DNA from: Hydractinia symbiolongicarpus
Lineage: Eukaryota > Cnidaria > Hydrozoa > Anthoathecata > Hydractiniidae
Reading direction: 5' to 3'
Length of the DNA stretch: 64,000 nt
NCBI RefSeq assembly: GCF_029227915.1
Contig: NC_079880.1
Coordinates: forward strand, 8,273,501-8,337,500
Within the stretch, counting starts at the first letter, position 1, and each line of letters begins with the position of its first letter. The notes under the pieces are model-generated. The model worked only from the letters and a program-made list of their open reading frames with translations, made no database searches and had not been told where the DNA came from. The position numbers were made by a program, and so were the translations under genes. This document shows positions 1-11,151 of the stretch, piece by piece.

Positions 1-969
1 GCAGTTGATAAAGAAGGCTTTGCTCTGTGTTTGTACTGTTCTTCACGCGTGCCAGGTATTCAATCTGGTGCTAGAGAGGGAAGATACTGCTCACAAAGAT
101 GCATGGAGGAACACAAAGTAAGTGTTAAAGTTAAAGATTTCTTCTCACCTTTATAATTTTTGAATAATAACATTGACAAGATTGATCTTAATATAGGCGA
201 ATCTTTTTATTATCCTGATCTTGTCCTATTTTTGCTTTCGTAGATTCTTTTTTGCACCCCAATGTTTCGTCATCCTGTATTCATATATAATCAGTGTCAT
301 TGATTGTCTTGTTAGATCAGACGAAGAGCGCGCGACTATGGTCCGCGTGAGCTTCTGTACGAAGTGGAACAAGGTATTTGTCAAATATGTGCTATCGATG
401 CGCATGCGCTATTTGAACAGGTAACATCTGCAAATCCAGAGGCGAGAAAAAGTGTATTAGAAAGCACACCATTTGTGAAGTTACCAATTAATATATTGAA
501 TCGTATGGTGAAAAATCCGAAACCCGGTCTGGTAAGTTCACTTACTTTGTATCGGGGAAATGTTCTCAGACCTTTTTGATACACGTTCTTTTATTGCCAA
601 CGATTTTAGAGACCCAATTTCTTTTGTTCAGTTACTTTTGCAAATAAGTCCAAGGCTTGTTATTATATTCCATATTATGTTTATCGTCATTAAAAGATAA
701 AGTAATACTTCCATGTTTTACGTGCTTCTATTATTTTGCTGTACTACAATGTTTTCTGGCATTTTTTTTGGATTTCGCAGTTTTGGGAAGCGGATCACAT
801 CACACCTGTGGTGGAGGGTGGAGGACAATGTGGCTTAGAAAACTATCGAACACTTTGCGTGCCATGCCATCGAGACGTCACGAAGAAATTAAGAAAGAAA
901 ATGGCGAGTCATAAAAAAGAAAGAGCATGTGCTAGTGTGACAGAATTTTTTAGTTTAAAAAGTTCGTAG
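1..969 (+). CDS. ZRANB3: ZRANB3-type DNA annealing helicase/endonuclease, C-terminal part (gene enters from left edge)
   Basis: Three coding exons are visible: 1-117, 316-531 and 781-969, joined by GT-AG introns at phase 0 and ending in TAG at 967-969. The first exon carries paired cysteines (CLYC, then YCSQRC) of a small zinc-binding unit. The second carries GICQICAID. The third carries the HNH nuclease signature: DH in WEADHITP, then GGGQCGLENYRTLC and CVPCH. In animals ZRANB3 is a replication-fork remodeller that binds polyubiquitinated PCNA and has an HNH endonuclease at its C-terminus; the SNF2 helicase and NZF finger would lie left of the window. The protein ends SVTEFFSLKSS, resembling a PCNA-binding PIP box that lacks the leading Gln. 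The partial frame gives about 174 residues. Identification rests on domain order and the spacing of the HNH residues. Confidence 0.88.
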
Positions 970-1271
970 ATGTTTATAACGAATCAGATTTTTTTTTTAC
1001 CGGACTTTTTCGTTTTTTATCGTTTCGATACATATTTGCTTCTTAAGTTCCACCTAAAGAAAGAAAAGAAGACGAGATGTCGTTATTTTTTTCATTAGTT
1101 TTACATAAGAATAATCACAACTTCGATTACATTCAAATAGGACACGCCAAATTTTCATGTCAACATTTGTTTTTATTTTGTTTTTTAAGTGTACAGTGTA
1201 AATTATATTTGGAAAGAAGATTTTAGGATTTCTTGCATGGTTCAGTATTTTATTTTAGCTTATTACTTCGT

Positions 1272-1277
1272 AATAAA
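1272..1277 (+). promoter_or_regulatory. Probable poly(A) signal of the ZRANB3-type gene
   Basis: AATAAA lies about 300 bases after the stop codon and is the first canonical hexamer downstream on this strand. Confidence 0.5.
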
Positions 1278-2285
1278 ACCGCCTTAAAATGGCATCACAC
1301 ATAAATCACATGGTTACACGCCGTCAGACAAGTGTCCATGAAGGTTGCCCTGTAAGTCTCATCAGGGCAAGGTGTACTAAATTGTTTTCCTAGTAGCAGC
1401 CTACCATCGTAAGCCCACAAAGAGTAGAAAGTGACGTTTTGAAATCCACCCAAGCAGGTGACCATGGGTCTCGTCGTTCTATTTTCCACAGTACACGATG
1501 TCCCAAGCACTATCCCTCAGTGTTATTTTCCTAGGAGAGCCGAAAACTACGTGCTCAGTCAATCAAAGTGTGTAGTATGGCCCGTCACCGCCTAATAGGG
1601 TCTTTCAGTTAAATCACGTGGTGAGAGTATTTTTACATAAACATAACAAGAATTTACTTGTTTATTTTTAGTAAAAGCATTTGCAATGAAAAATGTATTA
1701 CTAATCCGCGTCAGTAACTTCTCAAACAAGATATTCAAATTTTAGTAAGCTATGAGTAAACCTAAATAAGCCCTTACCTTCGTACTTCTTAAGGTAAGAA
1801 AATATTTTTTTCAGTTTTTGTTGAAATAAACACGTTTTGTTTGACATACGGATAACAACAAGTATGGCTGTCTGACCTTGTGAGTAAATTATTTCGAAAT
1901 TGAAAGAGCATTTTAACTAATAAACAAGACGTATGATATACGCAAACAACCTCGCGAATAAAGTTTACAAAAAGCTGTCTATCAAATTGGGATTTTTGTT
2001 ACGAAGTTAGACACGACATATTTTACTATTCAGATACGCAATAATATTTGTTACACACTTATTTTTCAAAATTGATTTGTGAGACCTTTCTGAACGGAAA
2101 ATTCCTCGAACTTTTAATTTTCGATGGGTCCGTCTTGGGTGAACCGACTGACAGGAAGAAGAAAGACCACAAACCCACAAACCCCAAAATTTGCGAAATT
2201 CATTAATTCAGTTAATTCTGCCTACATTCACTTTTAAAAAGTTTGGTGGAAACACCTTTATTTACTAGTTAGTTAAACAAGTGTT

Positions 2286-2475
2286 TTGAACACTTGTCTT
2301 ATCTTTTTAAAAAAGAAAAAAAAAGTAAAAATAGTTACCAAGATGAGATTCGAACCCACGACGACTCCCGTGTCGGTGCTCAGAGAGGCAAAAATTTCCA
2401 TTCTTGTAGGACACATTTGCGTTTTAATACAAGCTCACGAGCTTGTAACAAGAAGCCCTGGGGGCTCTAAGAATT
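2286..2475. repeat. tRNA-like B box and transposon-end fragment
   Basis: On the minus strand near 2345-2356 there is a good Pol III B box (GGTTCGAATCTC), as in tRNA-derived SINEs, but I cannot fold a full tRNA around it. At 2429-2446 there is a perfect 8-2-8 palindrome, ACAAGCTC-AC-GAGCTTGT. The next bases (TGTAACAAGAAGCCC, then GGGGGCT) match the outer end of the inverted-repeat element at 57906-58440, so this looks like a fragment of that family beside or inside a SINE relic. Confidence 0.4.
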
Positions 2476-2717
2476 TCCCCTCGCTACCAAAATATTTGAT
2501 GACAACCTGCTAATTCGTTGTGCTATCGTGCGAAACATTCGAAGAGGTTTGGTGCATGAAGCTCTGAAGATAAAGCACACAAGTGACATTATATCTTACA
2601 ACAAACGCCAACAAAAGGAAACGTGTCATAATAAACTTACATTTTAAAAGAAATTGCTAACAAAAAATACAGCCTATCATTCATGGTTGAAAGTCTTGCG
2701 ATTGAAACGTTTATGGT

Positions 2718-2990
2718 CTTAAACAGCATTTAGTTGACAAAAAATCAAAATTTTGATGTGACTATCATTTTCAGCATACTTTTTTATTAACTATACCAAA
2801 TTTTGTCGAGAATAAAGTAGTTTTAATTTTTGGACCAATTTTGGCCTATAATGACATTTAGGTGACAAAAAATCAAAATTTTGATGTCATCATCATGTTC
2901 AGCATACTTTCTTTGTTAACTGTGCCAAATTTTGTCGAAAACAAATACCAATTTTGGCCTGAAACGTCATTTAGATGACTTCCCAGTACT
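2718..2990. repeat. Diverged tandem duplication, unit about 115-128 bp
   Basis: The motif CATTTAG-TGAC followed by AAAAAATCAAAATTTTGATG, then a TTTTGTCGA block and ATTTTGGCCT, occurs twice in order (from about 2727 and about 2855) and its beginning a third time near 2968. No coding potential was seen. The rest of 970-3547 holds no gene I can support. Confidence 0.6.
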
Positions 2991-3547
2991 TAGGGAGCTT
3001 GGATACGAAGTTTAAATCTGTGACGTTGCAATTGATCATTTGGGACAGGGTTAGTTATACCAATACTATCCTCCTCTCAGAGGAACGTGAAATCCCAGGG
3101 TCGATTTTGTCTCAAAAAATGCTCCGAAAGTAAAAAACGACGGTTTTAAAGAATTTTCTACGCCTTCGGGCACGGAAATTCAATTATGGGGAAACTCAGT
3201 GGAAACGCAATTATTTATCATAGTCTAAAGAAAGACGAAGAAAGAGCTAGAAGTGACATGTCGTAATGATTTAAGCGCTAACCTCTACACACAGTCGTTG
3301 CTCATGCTCAACCAAAAAAACATATTTCGCTGGAAGTAAGTAGACATTTTTAAAAAAAAAACTGTTATTTCAAAAATGGCTTCTATTCATAATAATAGTT
3401 TTAAAATTTACAAAATTTGTGTTTATATATGTCTGTCCACTGTTACAATCTCTATAAACCTTTACAACATCCTCTTTGACAAAAAACCAACTCTCGATAT
3501 AATGCTCCATAACTACCAATCTAACTGTCTTTTCGCGCCAAAATATT

Positions 3548-6500
3548 TCATTCATATCGATTGAGCAAACATTTTCTTTTAAATTCGTTCCCATGTTCAT
3601 GAATCCATTTATTTGCAACTAAAGAGGGTAAAAATACTGGAATAACAACAAACAAAAAAGTATGATGTGATTTGTGGCGTACAATTTTTTGTGGCAATTT
3701 ATACTCCAAAACAAAATTCCTGAATGACCGTTTTTGCTAGACGGGATTAACTAACGTCAGGGGGTTGCGTGTGTTTGTATTTAAACTGAGTAGCGTAAAA
3801 TAAACGTCCACACGCATGTGCGACAAGGTTTGCTTGTACTAAATCTAACTTATACACTTACCCCACTTTGACCCAGATACAACGGGACATGACGCGTGTT
3901 CAGTATCTTGTATACCTGTCCCGTTACGATATAGATTGTACCAAAACACAGCATCACCCTAAATTTACAGAAACACTTTTACTGTGAGTAACAAACTTCT
4001 TTGCATAACTATATTTTGCGCACTATTCAGAGGTTTGTGAAATAAATAGAAACCAATCTTGAAAATCTGTTGTTGTTTATAAAACCATTAGATAACAAAG
4101 TGTTCAAAAACAGGAGCGACAAAATATTATAAAGTTCGAGAAGAAATGCATTAATTATTTCATGCAAACCTAAATATATTTCGCGAAGGATTTTTTTCAG
4201 AAACAGCTTTGTACGGAAAAGAAATATGCGCAAAAAGTTAAGTGAATAAGCTAAGTTGAAGACGTTCTGCTATAAGGCGATAATTTTACGAAAAATAAAG
4301 TATTTATTAATTTTGTGGAGATTTGCTAGCGTTACTTTTTGTAGTCCATTGTTATGTTCGAGTCGACATCATGGAAAAACAAGAAAATTAAAAAAATAAA
4401 TTCAGACTTAAGTTTTCGCCGGTAAAAAAATTCGCAATCCAAAGAAAACGTTAAATTTTTGGCGGAATTAAGTTTACGGGAATAATCAAAATTAAATTCG
4501 GCGAAAATGAAAAAAGAAAAATGTGTTTCTTTAGTGTTTAAACATAATCCTATATTTTCTTTCAAGGCATAATTTATATGTATATTTGTATAATATGTAT
4601 AATTTTCTTATCATAGAACGTAGTATGTAACATTAAAGATAGAGAACTAAAATTGGTTTTCTCCTTAATTATCCTTATTTTTTTATTTTTTTTCCTGTTC
4701 GCAGCAAAATACCTTTAAAATATGTCAATTTGTCTCCTTAATTCTCCTTAATATCCTTACTTTTGTTGTCATTTTATTAGTGGTCACCCTGGAAGAAGAA
4801 AATGAAAATAATTACCTTCTTCGGTGGAACCGATAATCCGATTTGTGTGAAAACGGTTTCCCCTCCTCGTTCAACATCACTTAACTAAAACAGGAATGGT
4901 TTATTGACATAGACAAACAGAATCCGAAAAGAAAATGTATACAGCATGAATGAATATTTCAACGACGTAGATTGTTAGCACTGAAATTAACTCACATAAC
5001 ATAACAATGTCGCAATTCTATTTCCATCTGGATGATTCGCCAATCCTTGTCCAGGTAACTACAATTACAGAAATGTAAATTTAACTTAGACTGTGTCATT
5101 CGTCGTGGTCGTCCCTGCTAGCCGATTAAAAAATGTCCATGGTTGATATCATTATGTCAACACTGGGTATTTTTCGAAGAGTGAAAACTATTATTCTAAA
5201 TTTCGCCAAAAAATAAGTAAAGGTGATTGTTTTAAAGAACCTCATTCCCAGGGCATGTTAAAACATTTTGATGTTTGGACGGCCTTTCAAATATAACAAC
5301 ATATGAATTAACTCGCGCACTAACTCGCTGAGACATGCGATTATTGCGCAACTATTTTTTGAAAAAAAAAAATTCGCCAATCAGATCACATATCTGATTG
5401 GCGAAATCTGAATAGTCTCCCCCAGGGCCATTTTCGTCTCGCCGCCTGGTTTTCAAAAGAGACAAAAAACACTGAGAACGAGGTTGTGCTTCAGACATAT
5501 GCCACACAATAGTTCTAAAATTTGCATTTTTTGGTAGTCACCAACCAATACATATAATATATAAAAAATACTTTTATTTATTTATTTATTCTAAACAGGA
5601 GGTAAACACAATTTTTAGAGGGATATATAGCTTTTACAAAGGGGGTATATACATCTTTTAAAAATGATCCTTACCCCATGATCATGATGAAATTCATATT
5701 GACCTCCCAACCCATAATTGTTCATCTGAAATAAATAAATAAATTCATTTAACCTCGCACCTAAGGTATGTTAGGTGTTTTGTCCCTGGAGACTAGGCTT
5801 AAATTCATTCTAATTTAGCATGAACGAAGCAGATCACTTGCTACGTATTAATATTTTTGCATGTTTTAATCATATTAAATAAAAAAATTAATTTTTAAAA
5901 TTAAATTTTAAAGTTACCTGTAGTTCCTCAGAGTACTTCATATTTAATTCAGTCACTTCACCGAATCTTTGATCTAATTTGTTTGATATCTTTTTATCGC
6001 TTGGAAACATTTCATTTAAAAACATTCTGAAACAGAATAATTAATATTAGCTACCGATATCAATAAGAGCTTTCTGGAGGGGGTGTCGATTCTAGCATCT
6101 AGAGCACTCATCAAGGTTTAGGAGCTGCGTACGCATAGAAAATAAAAATAAAATTTACTTTCTTGTCGTGTGCTGTTGTTACGGAAAATATTTGAAACAA
6201 TGTTTACAAATAGATTTGTTTGGTTTTCATTGGTTTCCTTAGCAGTCGTCACAAAACCTGATACTATTCAGATACTTCAGTAGTAAAGCAAAAAAAAATT
6301 GCGCACATTGTAAATTATCCCGTTAAGAAATAGAAACACACCTATTCTACATAAATAGCTACCCTTTTTACAACTGATTAAATGATTATGACGTCACAAT
6401 TGTCTCGATTACTTACGTTTTTGCAATCCGATAGTCAGCTTCCACATAGTCACCTATTTCATTGGTTTCTGTGTTAACTACTTGTGCATTCATAAGCTGG

Positions 6501-9500
6501 AAAAACAAAATTAACGATTCGATATTTATATGAAACTTAGACTACAAAATGAATGTTTTATGCCTCTCAAAGTTGAATCAGCTCGTTGGGAAGGTTAACA
6601 CTAAGTGAAATTTTATTCGTTCTTTAATTTTACAAGGTCTACTAAACTTAACAGCTGAGCTTTAGTGGTGTTCCAAGAAAAAGACTTTGAGGTCGAAAAG
6701 ACTTTAACCCTCTTCGAGCATCTATCTGGGATGCTGTCTCTACTTTTGACTTGCTTACACAAGCCTCCAAACCAACGCACAAACGTTTACACAGTCACGT
6801 GTACTTACTCTCGGTGTCGCGATTCTTCGTAATTCTTTCATCTCATTTTCTTGAAGGAGATCATGGAAGATGTACACTTCTGGATTGTCATGCATACGGG
6901 TAACTTTAAGAGGTTTTAAAGTCAATGTGGGTGCATTGCGTTTGTAAAAACACACAAGGTGATTGTGATTCTTAATTTTTAACTGAAACAGAGAAATAAT
7001 GATAATTAAAATGACATTTAAACTGAAAAATAAAACATGAGTTGTGTGTGCGAATTTTATATAAATGTTTATTTTTGAGTACGCCACTACAAGGCCGTTT
7101 TTGCCACTTTAAATATTGTAAAAAATTAAATCAAATTCTTGAATTTATATAGCGTAAAAAATAACTTTAAATGTGAGAACACACGACTTAAAAACGACCA
7201 CGACTTAAAAACAGAAACTGTAAAAAAAAAACCAAAAAAAACAACAACAAACAAACAGGAATATTTTAAACAAAAACAAACAACAGGCATCGAATTTTGT
7301 TTTCTTATGCTTGCAACACGTTGCGTTGTTTACGTCAACGATCAGGAGTTTGGAAAATGTCTTTTTTTTAAAAAAGCTGATGGCGTCATCTTACCAACTT
7401 CGGTTTAGTATCCCGACATGCTTTGACATATTGCAAATTAACAAATGCATCTAACACTTCCTGTGCTTTCTTCATATACGTAGCCTCGTTTTCAGGTGAC
7501 TTTCTTTTCCTGCTCACATACCATGAATAAATTTTCTGATTTTGCAGAACTTTTTCATTTGTAGGATCTAAAATCAGGACCATTGATTCTTTTTTAACAG
7601 ATCGAGAAATGATTCGTGGAATGACGTGTTTATGCGTGTAGAATATATTCAGGGTAAAAAATTTAATTAATGGCAGAAAAGCGAATTTATTCTTGTTAGC
7701 TTCATTTCATACTTTTTATTCTTTGTTTGTTTAATTTTGTTTAATTTTGTTTGTTTTTGTTTTTTTATATTTGTTTGTTTATTTGTTTCTTTAGCTACAA
7801 CTTATAGATACCAATTTAGATTTGCTGTTACAAGCCAAAGCAAACGTTCCATTTTTATACAACTTGTCATTTTTCAATTCTTCTTTGTAATTCCATTGCT
7901 CAGGGGTTAACCATTTCTCCTTATTTTCTCTATTATAAAATTTATAAAATTCTCGATTTTTCACAGCCGATTCATTAACAGGATCTAGAGAAAGGGAGCT
8001 AAATTTACATTGAAAAATACCCAAGAACATACTTTTAAATGTATATATGTTCAGCTTTTTAAAAATAAATATTATATATTTGAATTCGCTTTTCCTAGGA
8101 ATGTTTTTTAAAGGTGTGTGAGAAAGTCCAAATATAAAAGCCTAACAAGTCCTGGGGACGAGGTTGCAATAATGAATGCATTTTTGTGTCGTGCTTTGCG
8201 TTTTGTCAAAAGAGTTAGTCAAAAGAAAATTTGATGTAACTTTTCTGTGCATTATTTATGGACATTTTATTTCTTTAAATAAAAAAGTTGTTGGAATAAA
8301 TTGTCGTGCCCGTATTTTTTGTAACAAGTTGAAAAAAATTACCTTCCTGTAACACAAGATTTGTGTATCTCAATGCTTCTTCCATGTCATTTGCCTACGA
8401 AACAAAAATAAAACCATATGTTTACAAATGATAATTGTTTTTTTTTTTTTTATCTCTAAGAATTGAATGTAATGTTTTTTACGCATGTATCTTGTCAAAA
8501 TTATTATACTGTCAAAAACGGTTTATCTGTGTTTTAAAAATAAAAGGACTTTAAGAGGCCATCCAAAAGGTCGTCCGCACAATTTTGCCGATTTGGTGGC
8601 TAAATCAGCAAGAAATCCAAAAATTCCCTGTAAAAGATGTCCGTTTACGGCTGAACACACTCCCCCATGTCCGTTTTTTGTCTTAACTTTTGCTAACCCA
8701 AATTTAAAATAATATTTTGCTAAGATAAAGAGTGCGAGACGCTCAACAAATAACTCCATTAACTTTAATATAAGAGTTTGTTTGTTGTAAAACAGTGTAA
8801 AATTACACTTAAAGCAAATAAATATAAAAATTATAAAGATTAAATTAAAATTAAAAAAGTAAATTAAAAAAAGAAAATTTAAAGAGAAAGTATAAAACGA
8901 AAAAAAAGAAAAAGCTATGCCTAGTGTGAGGATCGAACTCACGACCTTCAGATTATGAGACTGACGCGCTGCCTACTGCGCTAACCAGGCTTGTATGTAC
9001 TGTTAATAAAAATTAATTTATTCAATGTTTTGAGTTTAAACTTTTTAGCAAGCGCTTGGGGTTGAGTTAAGCATTTGACTTTCTTGTTTTATTAAGAACA
9101 AGCCTCAAATTTGCTAAAGAAAAAGAAAAAAAGAGAACAGCCCAGACTTGAATCTTTAAAAGGAGCAATATTTTCCATACTAAGAAGAATTGAGTAGATA
9201 AATTCTGGCGCTGGGAGGGAACCTTGCCCCACTTATTTGCTAGATTGTGATTTTTTAATAAAAGTATTTCAAAGTTATTTCAAAGTAAAAAGAAGCTAAT
9301 TTATGGGTCTTAACTATTTACAGGTTGAAAATTTTCTTTGTCACTCAACCATGGTGGACGACATATTGTTTTATTATCTTAAAGCCCCTTTGAGATTAAA
9401 TCTTACGATACGATCCCTGCGGTGTCTACCATTTTTCTTTATCTTGAGGAAAATGGTTGCTGTTGGTCACATTCAATAAAGAAAGTTATAGACATTATTA

Positions 9501-11111
9501 TTACGAATATTTATACAGCATATACACACTTCAGTTTTGAAACATTGTTATCAAAGCGGTTCCTGTGTTCTGAATATATACATAAGGTATACACCGGCAT
9601 TGCCTAACCAATTTCCTTCACATTGTATGGGTTAAACCGTAGCTGTGTTATAGACATGGGCTAAGCATTCCCGCGCTGTGGACCGAACCACGACTTGTCA
9701 TTACGAAGGGAGCGCCATAATCCCGCCACATCCCCGGAAACAAGTCAGAGTCATTTGTTTTATAATTTATAAGGTGAAAATATAAAATAAAAAGATTAAA
9801 ATAAAACTCACCAAATAATACGTCCATGCCAAAAATTCGTTAATTTCAAGCGCTGTAGCGTTTCCTCGCCGATGTTGTAAATATGGATCGTGAAAAATAC
9901 GCTCTGCTTCTTTCAACCATTCCATGGTTCTTACATAGCGTTTCTCCTGGTGTGATCTGCTTGCAATATCCAAACAATCTTGAGCAGTAAGGACATGTGA
10001 AGACTTTGTAGTTCCTAAAACATGATAACTATCTATTAAGCCTTCCTTGTGTTGTTTTATTTTCTGCCAACCCCGTTCCCAGGGCATTTTGCCTTGTTGA
10101 TGAAGTTGATCCACTCCGTAATAACGGCTCAGGCGCCACAGGATCCTTGGGACAAGATTAATTCCCTGCGTTAACCTCGTTCTTATGGACCTTTGTAGCG
10201 AACTTTGATGACCCTGGAAAAAACACTACACGCAAAGCGGAGTAAATTTCATAAAGGTGGAGGATCTTAAGTCCTACTTTTTATGTTTGTAAATCTTCAA
10301 AATGGTCACAATGGCCATCTTCTTTTGAAAGTTCAACTTCTTACCTTCCACGATACCGTCAGATATCTCTTTAGCTGTAATATCATATGTGTCTTGTAAT
10401 CTCAAGATGGCGTCCGTTGCACCAATCATATCCTTCTCAAACGTCGGCATATACATTTCGTTGGATTTAAGTAAAACTTTCACATCTAAATATAATGCAA
10501 CAAAACGCGATTATCTACTACGAAATCAGAAAACTTTACAAGCTTTAAAATCGTAGTATGTATATTGTTTTACACTTTTTGTTGTTGTTGTTGAAGTTGT
10601 TTCTTCTCCTTAATTACGCCCATACATAAAGTTGCGTTGAGTGACACTTTTTCCTATATTCTTAGCATGCGAAAAGCTAGAATTTTATCTCAATGGCGAA
10701 TGGTTGATACTTAAACGCACGGATGACACACAATAATAACCACGCAGCATACTGACCTTCTAATTTTTTATCATCTACAGACAACCGGTCCCCTAAATCA
10801 CTCCAACCGGAAGTAAATCTTTTTATAATTAAATATGAATTAATTGGATTCCCTAAGTATTTCATGGGATCATCTTTTGATAAGTTCATGGCCTCTTCGA
10901 CGGAGTCAGCAAACTGTTTTAACCCATTTAATTGATGTCTTTCCTGATTTAGATATTCTCTTGCGATTTTCACTAATCTTCTTTCGATATCTATTAATGG
11001 TTCCATATGTGAGATCGCTGAATAAACATTGCCTTTCGGTTCGCAATAACAATATTGAGAGAAGGAACATAAAATTGTCAGTAAAATGGAGGATAGGTAT
11101 AACCTCGTCAT
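3548..11111 (-). CDS. P4HA: Prolyl 4-hydroxylase alpha subunit (collagen P4H)
   Basis: Coding exons in order: 11111-10757, 10485-10345, 10014-9812, 8394-8343, either 7984-7812 or 7567-7395, 6982-6809, 6496-6417, 6026-5918, 5725-5675, 5058-4996, 4884-4816, 3958-3862 and 3618-3548 (TGA). All phases agree and either form gives 545 residues, close to the usual length of about 530. The enzyme is an ER Fe(II)/2-oxoglutarate dioxygenase that hydroxylates X-Pro-Gly prolines in procollagen as a tetramer with PDI. A signal peptide (about 1-23, from MTRLYLSSILL) precedes the N-terminal dimerisation domain (PLIDIERRLVKIAREYL) and the peptide-substrate TPR domain (DPYLQHRRG region). The catalytic jelly roll shows iron ligands H442 and D444 (QYEFHHDHG) and H511, with the 2-oxoglutarate lysine K521 (EHASCPVVSGSK). 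The family motif NKWIHEHG lies near the end. The Met at 11111 is chosen over an upstream in-frame ATG because a 3' splice site at about 11151 separates them. Confidence 0.95.
4640..4793 (-). mobile_element. Terminal fragment of a hAT-type element
   Basis: Read on the minus strand it begins CAGGGTGACCACTAAT, a typical hAT-type end, followed by AAGGATATTAAGGAG-like repeats. It ends only 22 bases from the P4HA splice donor at 4815. No partner end was found nearby. Confidence 0.4.
5238..5485. mobile_element. MITE-like inverted-repeat element, AACCTCGTTCCCAG family
   Basis: Ends AACCTCATTCCCAG and CTGAGAACGAGGTT are inverted repeats (12/14). Near the middle is a perfect 14-bp palindrome arm, TTCGCCAATCAGAT, at 5373-5386 and 5392-5405 with a 5-base loop. 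It lies in the P4HA intron 5059-5674. Confidence 0.6.
7395..7567 (-). CDS. P4HA: P4HA alternative exon, version B (mutually exclusive)
   Basis: This is also exactly 173 nt, phase 1 in and phase 0 out, with a TTTTAG acceptor and GTAAGA donor. It encodes DPTNEKVLQNQKIY ... YVKACRDTKPKL. By eye about 12 of 58 positions match version A, including DP-NE at the start, two Tyr, K-KL at the end and a Cys shifted by one place. It is therefore an old exon duplication rather than a recent one. Confidence 0.85.
7812..7984 (-). CDS. P4HA: P4HA alternative exon, version A (mutually exclusive)
   Basis: This 173-nt exon is bounded by a CTCTAG acceptor and a GTATCT donor. It starts at phase 1 and ends at phase 0, supplying residues 251-308 between the substrate-binding and catalytic domains (DPVNESAVKNREFY ... 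FALACNSKSKL). It has the same length and phases as the exon at 7395-7567. Splicing A directly to that exon would shift the frame and give an early stop, so one mRNA can use only one of them. Confidence 0.85.
8918..8990 (-). tRNA. tRNA-Met, anticodon CAT (elongator type)
   Basis: The 73-nt sequence folds as a full cloverleaf. The acceptor GCCTGGT pairs with ACTAGGC (one G-T pair) and the discriminator is A. The A-box region starts TAGCGCAG, the anticodon loop is CTCATAA, and the T arm GTGAG/CTCAC encloses TTCGATC. A T-run follows within about 10 bases and can act as Pol III terminator. The gene lies inside a P4HA intron (8395-9811) on the same strand. Confidence 0.93.
9440..9740 (-). mobile_element. 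tRNA-derived SINE, copy 1
   Basis: On the minus strand a tRNA-like head (B-box-like GTGGTTCGGTCCAC near 9680-9693) precedes a core around 9607-9655 (CACATTGTATGGGTTAAACC on the plus strand). The core and the flanking region 9500-9600 match the inverted copy at 62085-62310, and the core also matches 49940-49985. It lies in the same P4HA intron as the tRNA gene. Confidence 0.65.
10069..10159. mobile_element. Small MITE-like element in a P4HA intron
   Basis: Ends AACCCCGTTCCCAGGG and ATCCTTGGGACAAGATT are imperfect inverted repeats of the AACCTCGTYCCCAGG family. The reading frame of the following exon stays open through it by chance. I exclude it from the CDS because the acceptor at 10015-10016 restores both phase and family similarity. 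Confidence 0.45.
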
Positions 11112-11151
11112 TGTTGATATTTGCTTCCCTAATTCTTTTTTATATATTTCC
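11112..11151 (-). promoter_or_regulatory. 3' splice site just upstream of the P4HA start codon
   Basis: A strong pyrimidine tract and AG (TTCTTCTCTTTCAG) end at 11151, about 40 bases before the ATG. It marks either a 5' UTR intron or a spliced-leader acceptor. No matching donor or upstream exon could be recognised. Confidence 0.55.

Noticed and set aside
1295-1510. Minus-strand open frame with five cysteines, convergent with the ZRANB3-type gene
   Set aside because: It begins at GTG with an in-frame stop just upstream and no good splice acceptor. It shows no domain pattern, so it remains unassigned.
8523-8942. 139-codon minus-strand frame overlapping the tRNA gene
   Set aside because: It lies in a P4HA intron, is low-complexity Phe/Leu/Ile-rich at its start and runs from the tRNA into repeat sequence.
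10017-10213. In-frame extension upstream of P4HA exon 3
   Set aside because: The frame is open by chance through a MITE-like repeat. The acceptor at 10015-10016 restores the phase from exon 2 and the family alignment.
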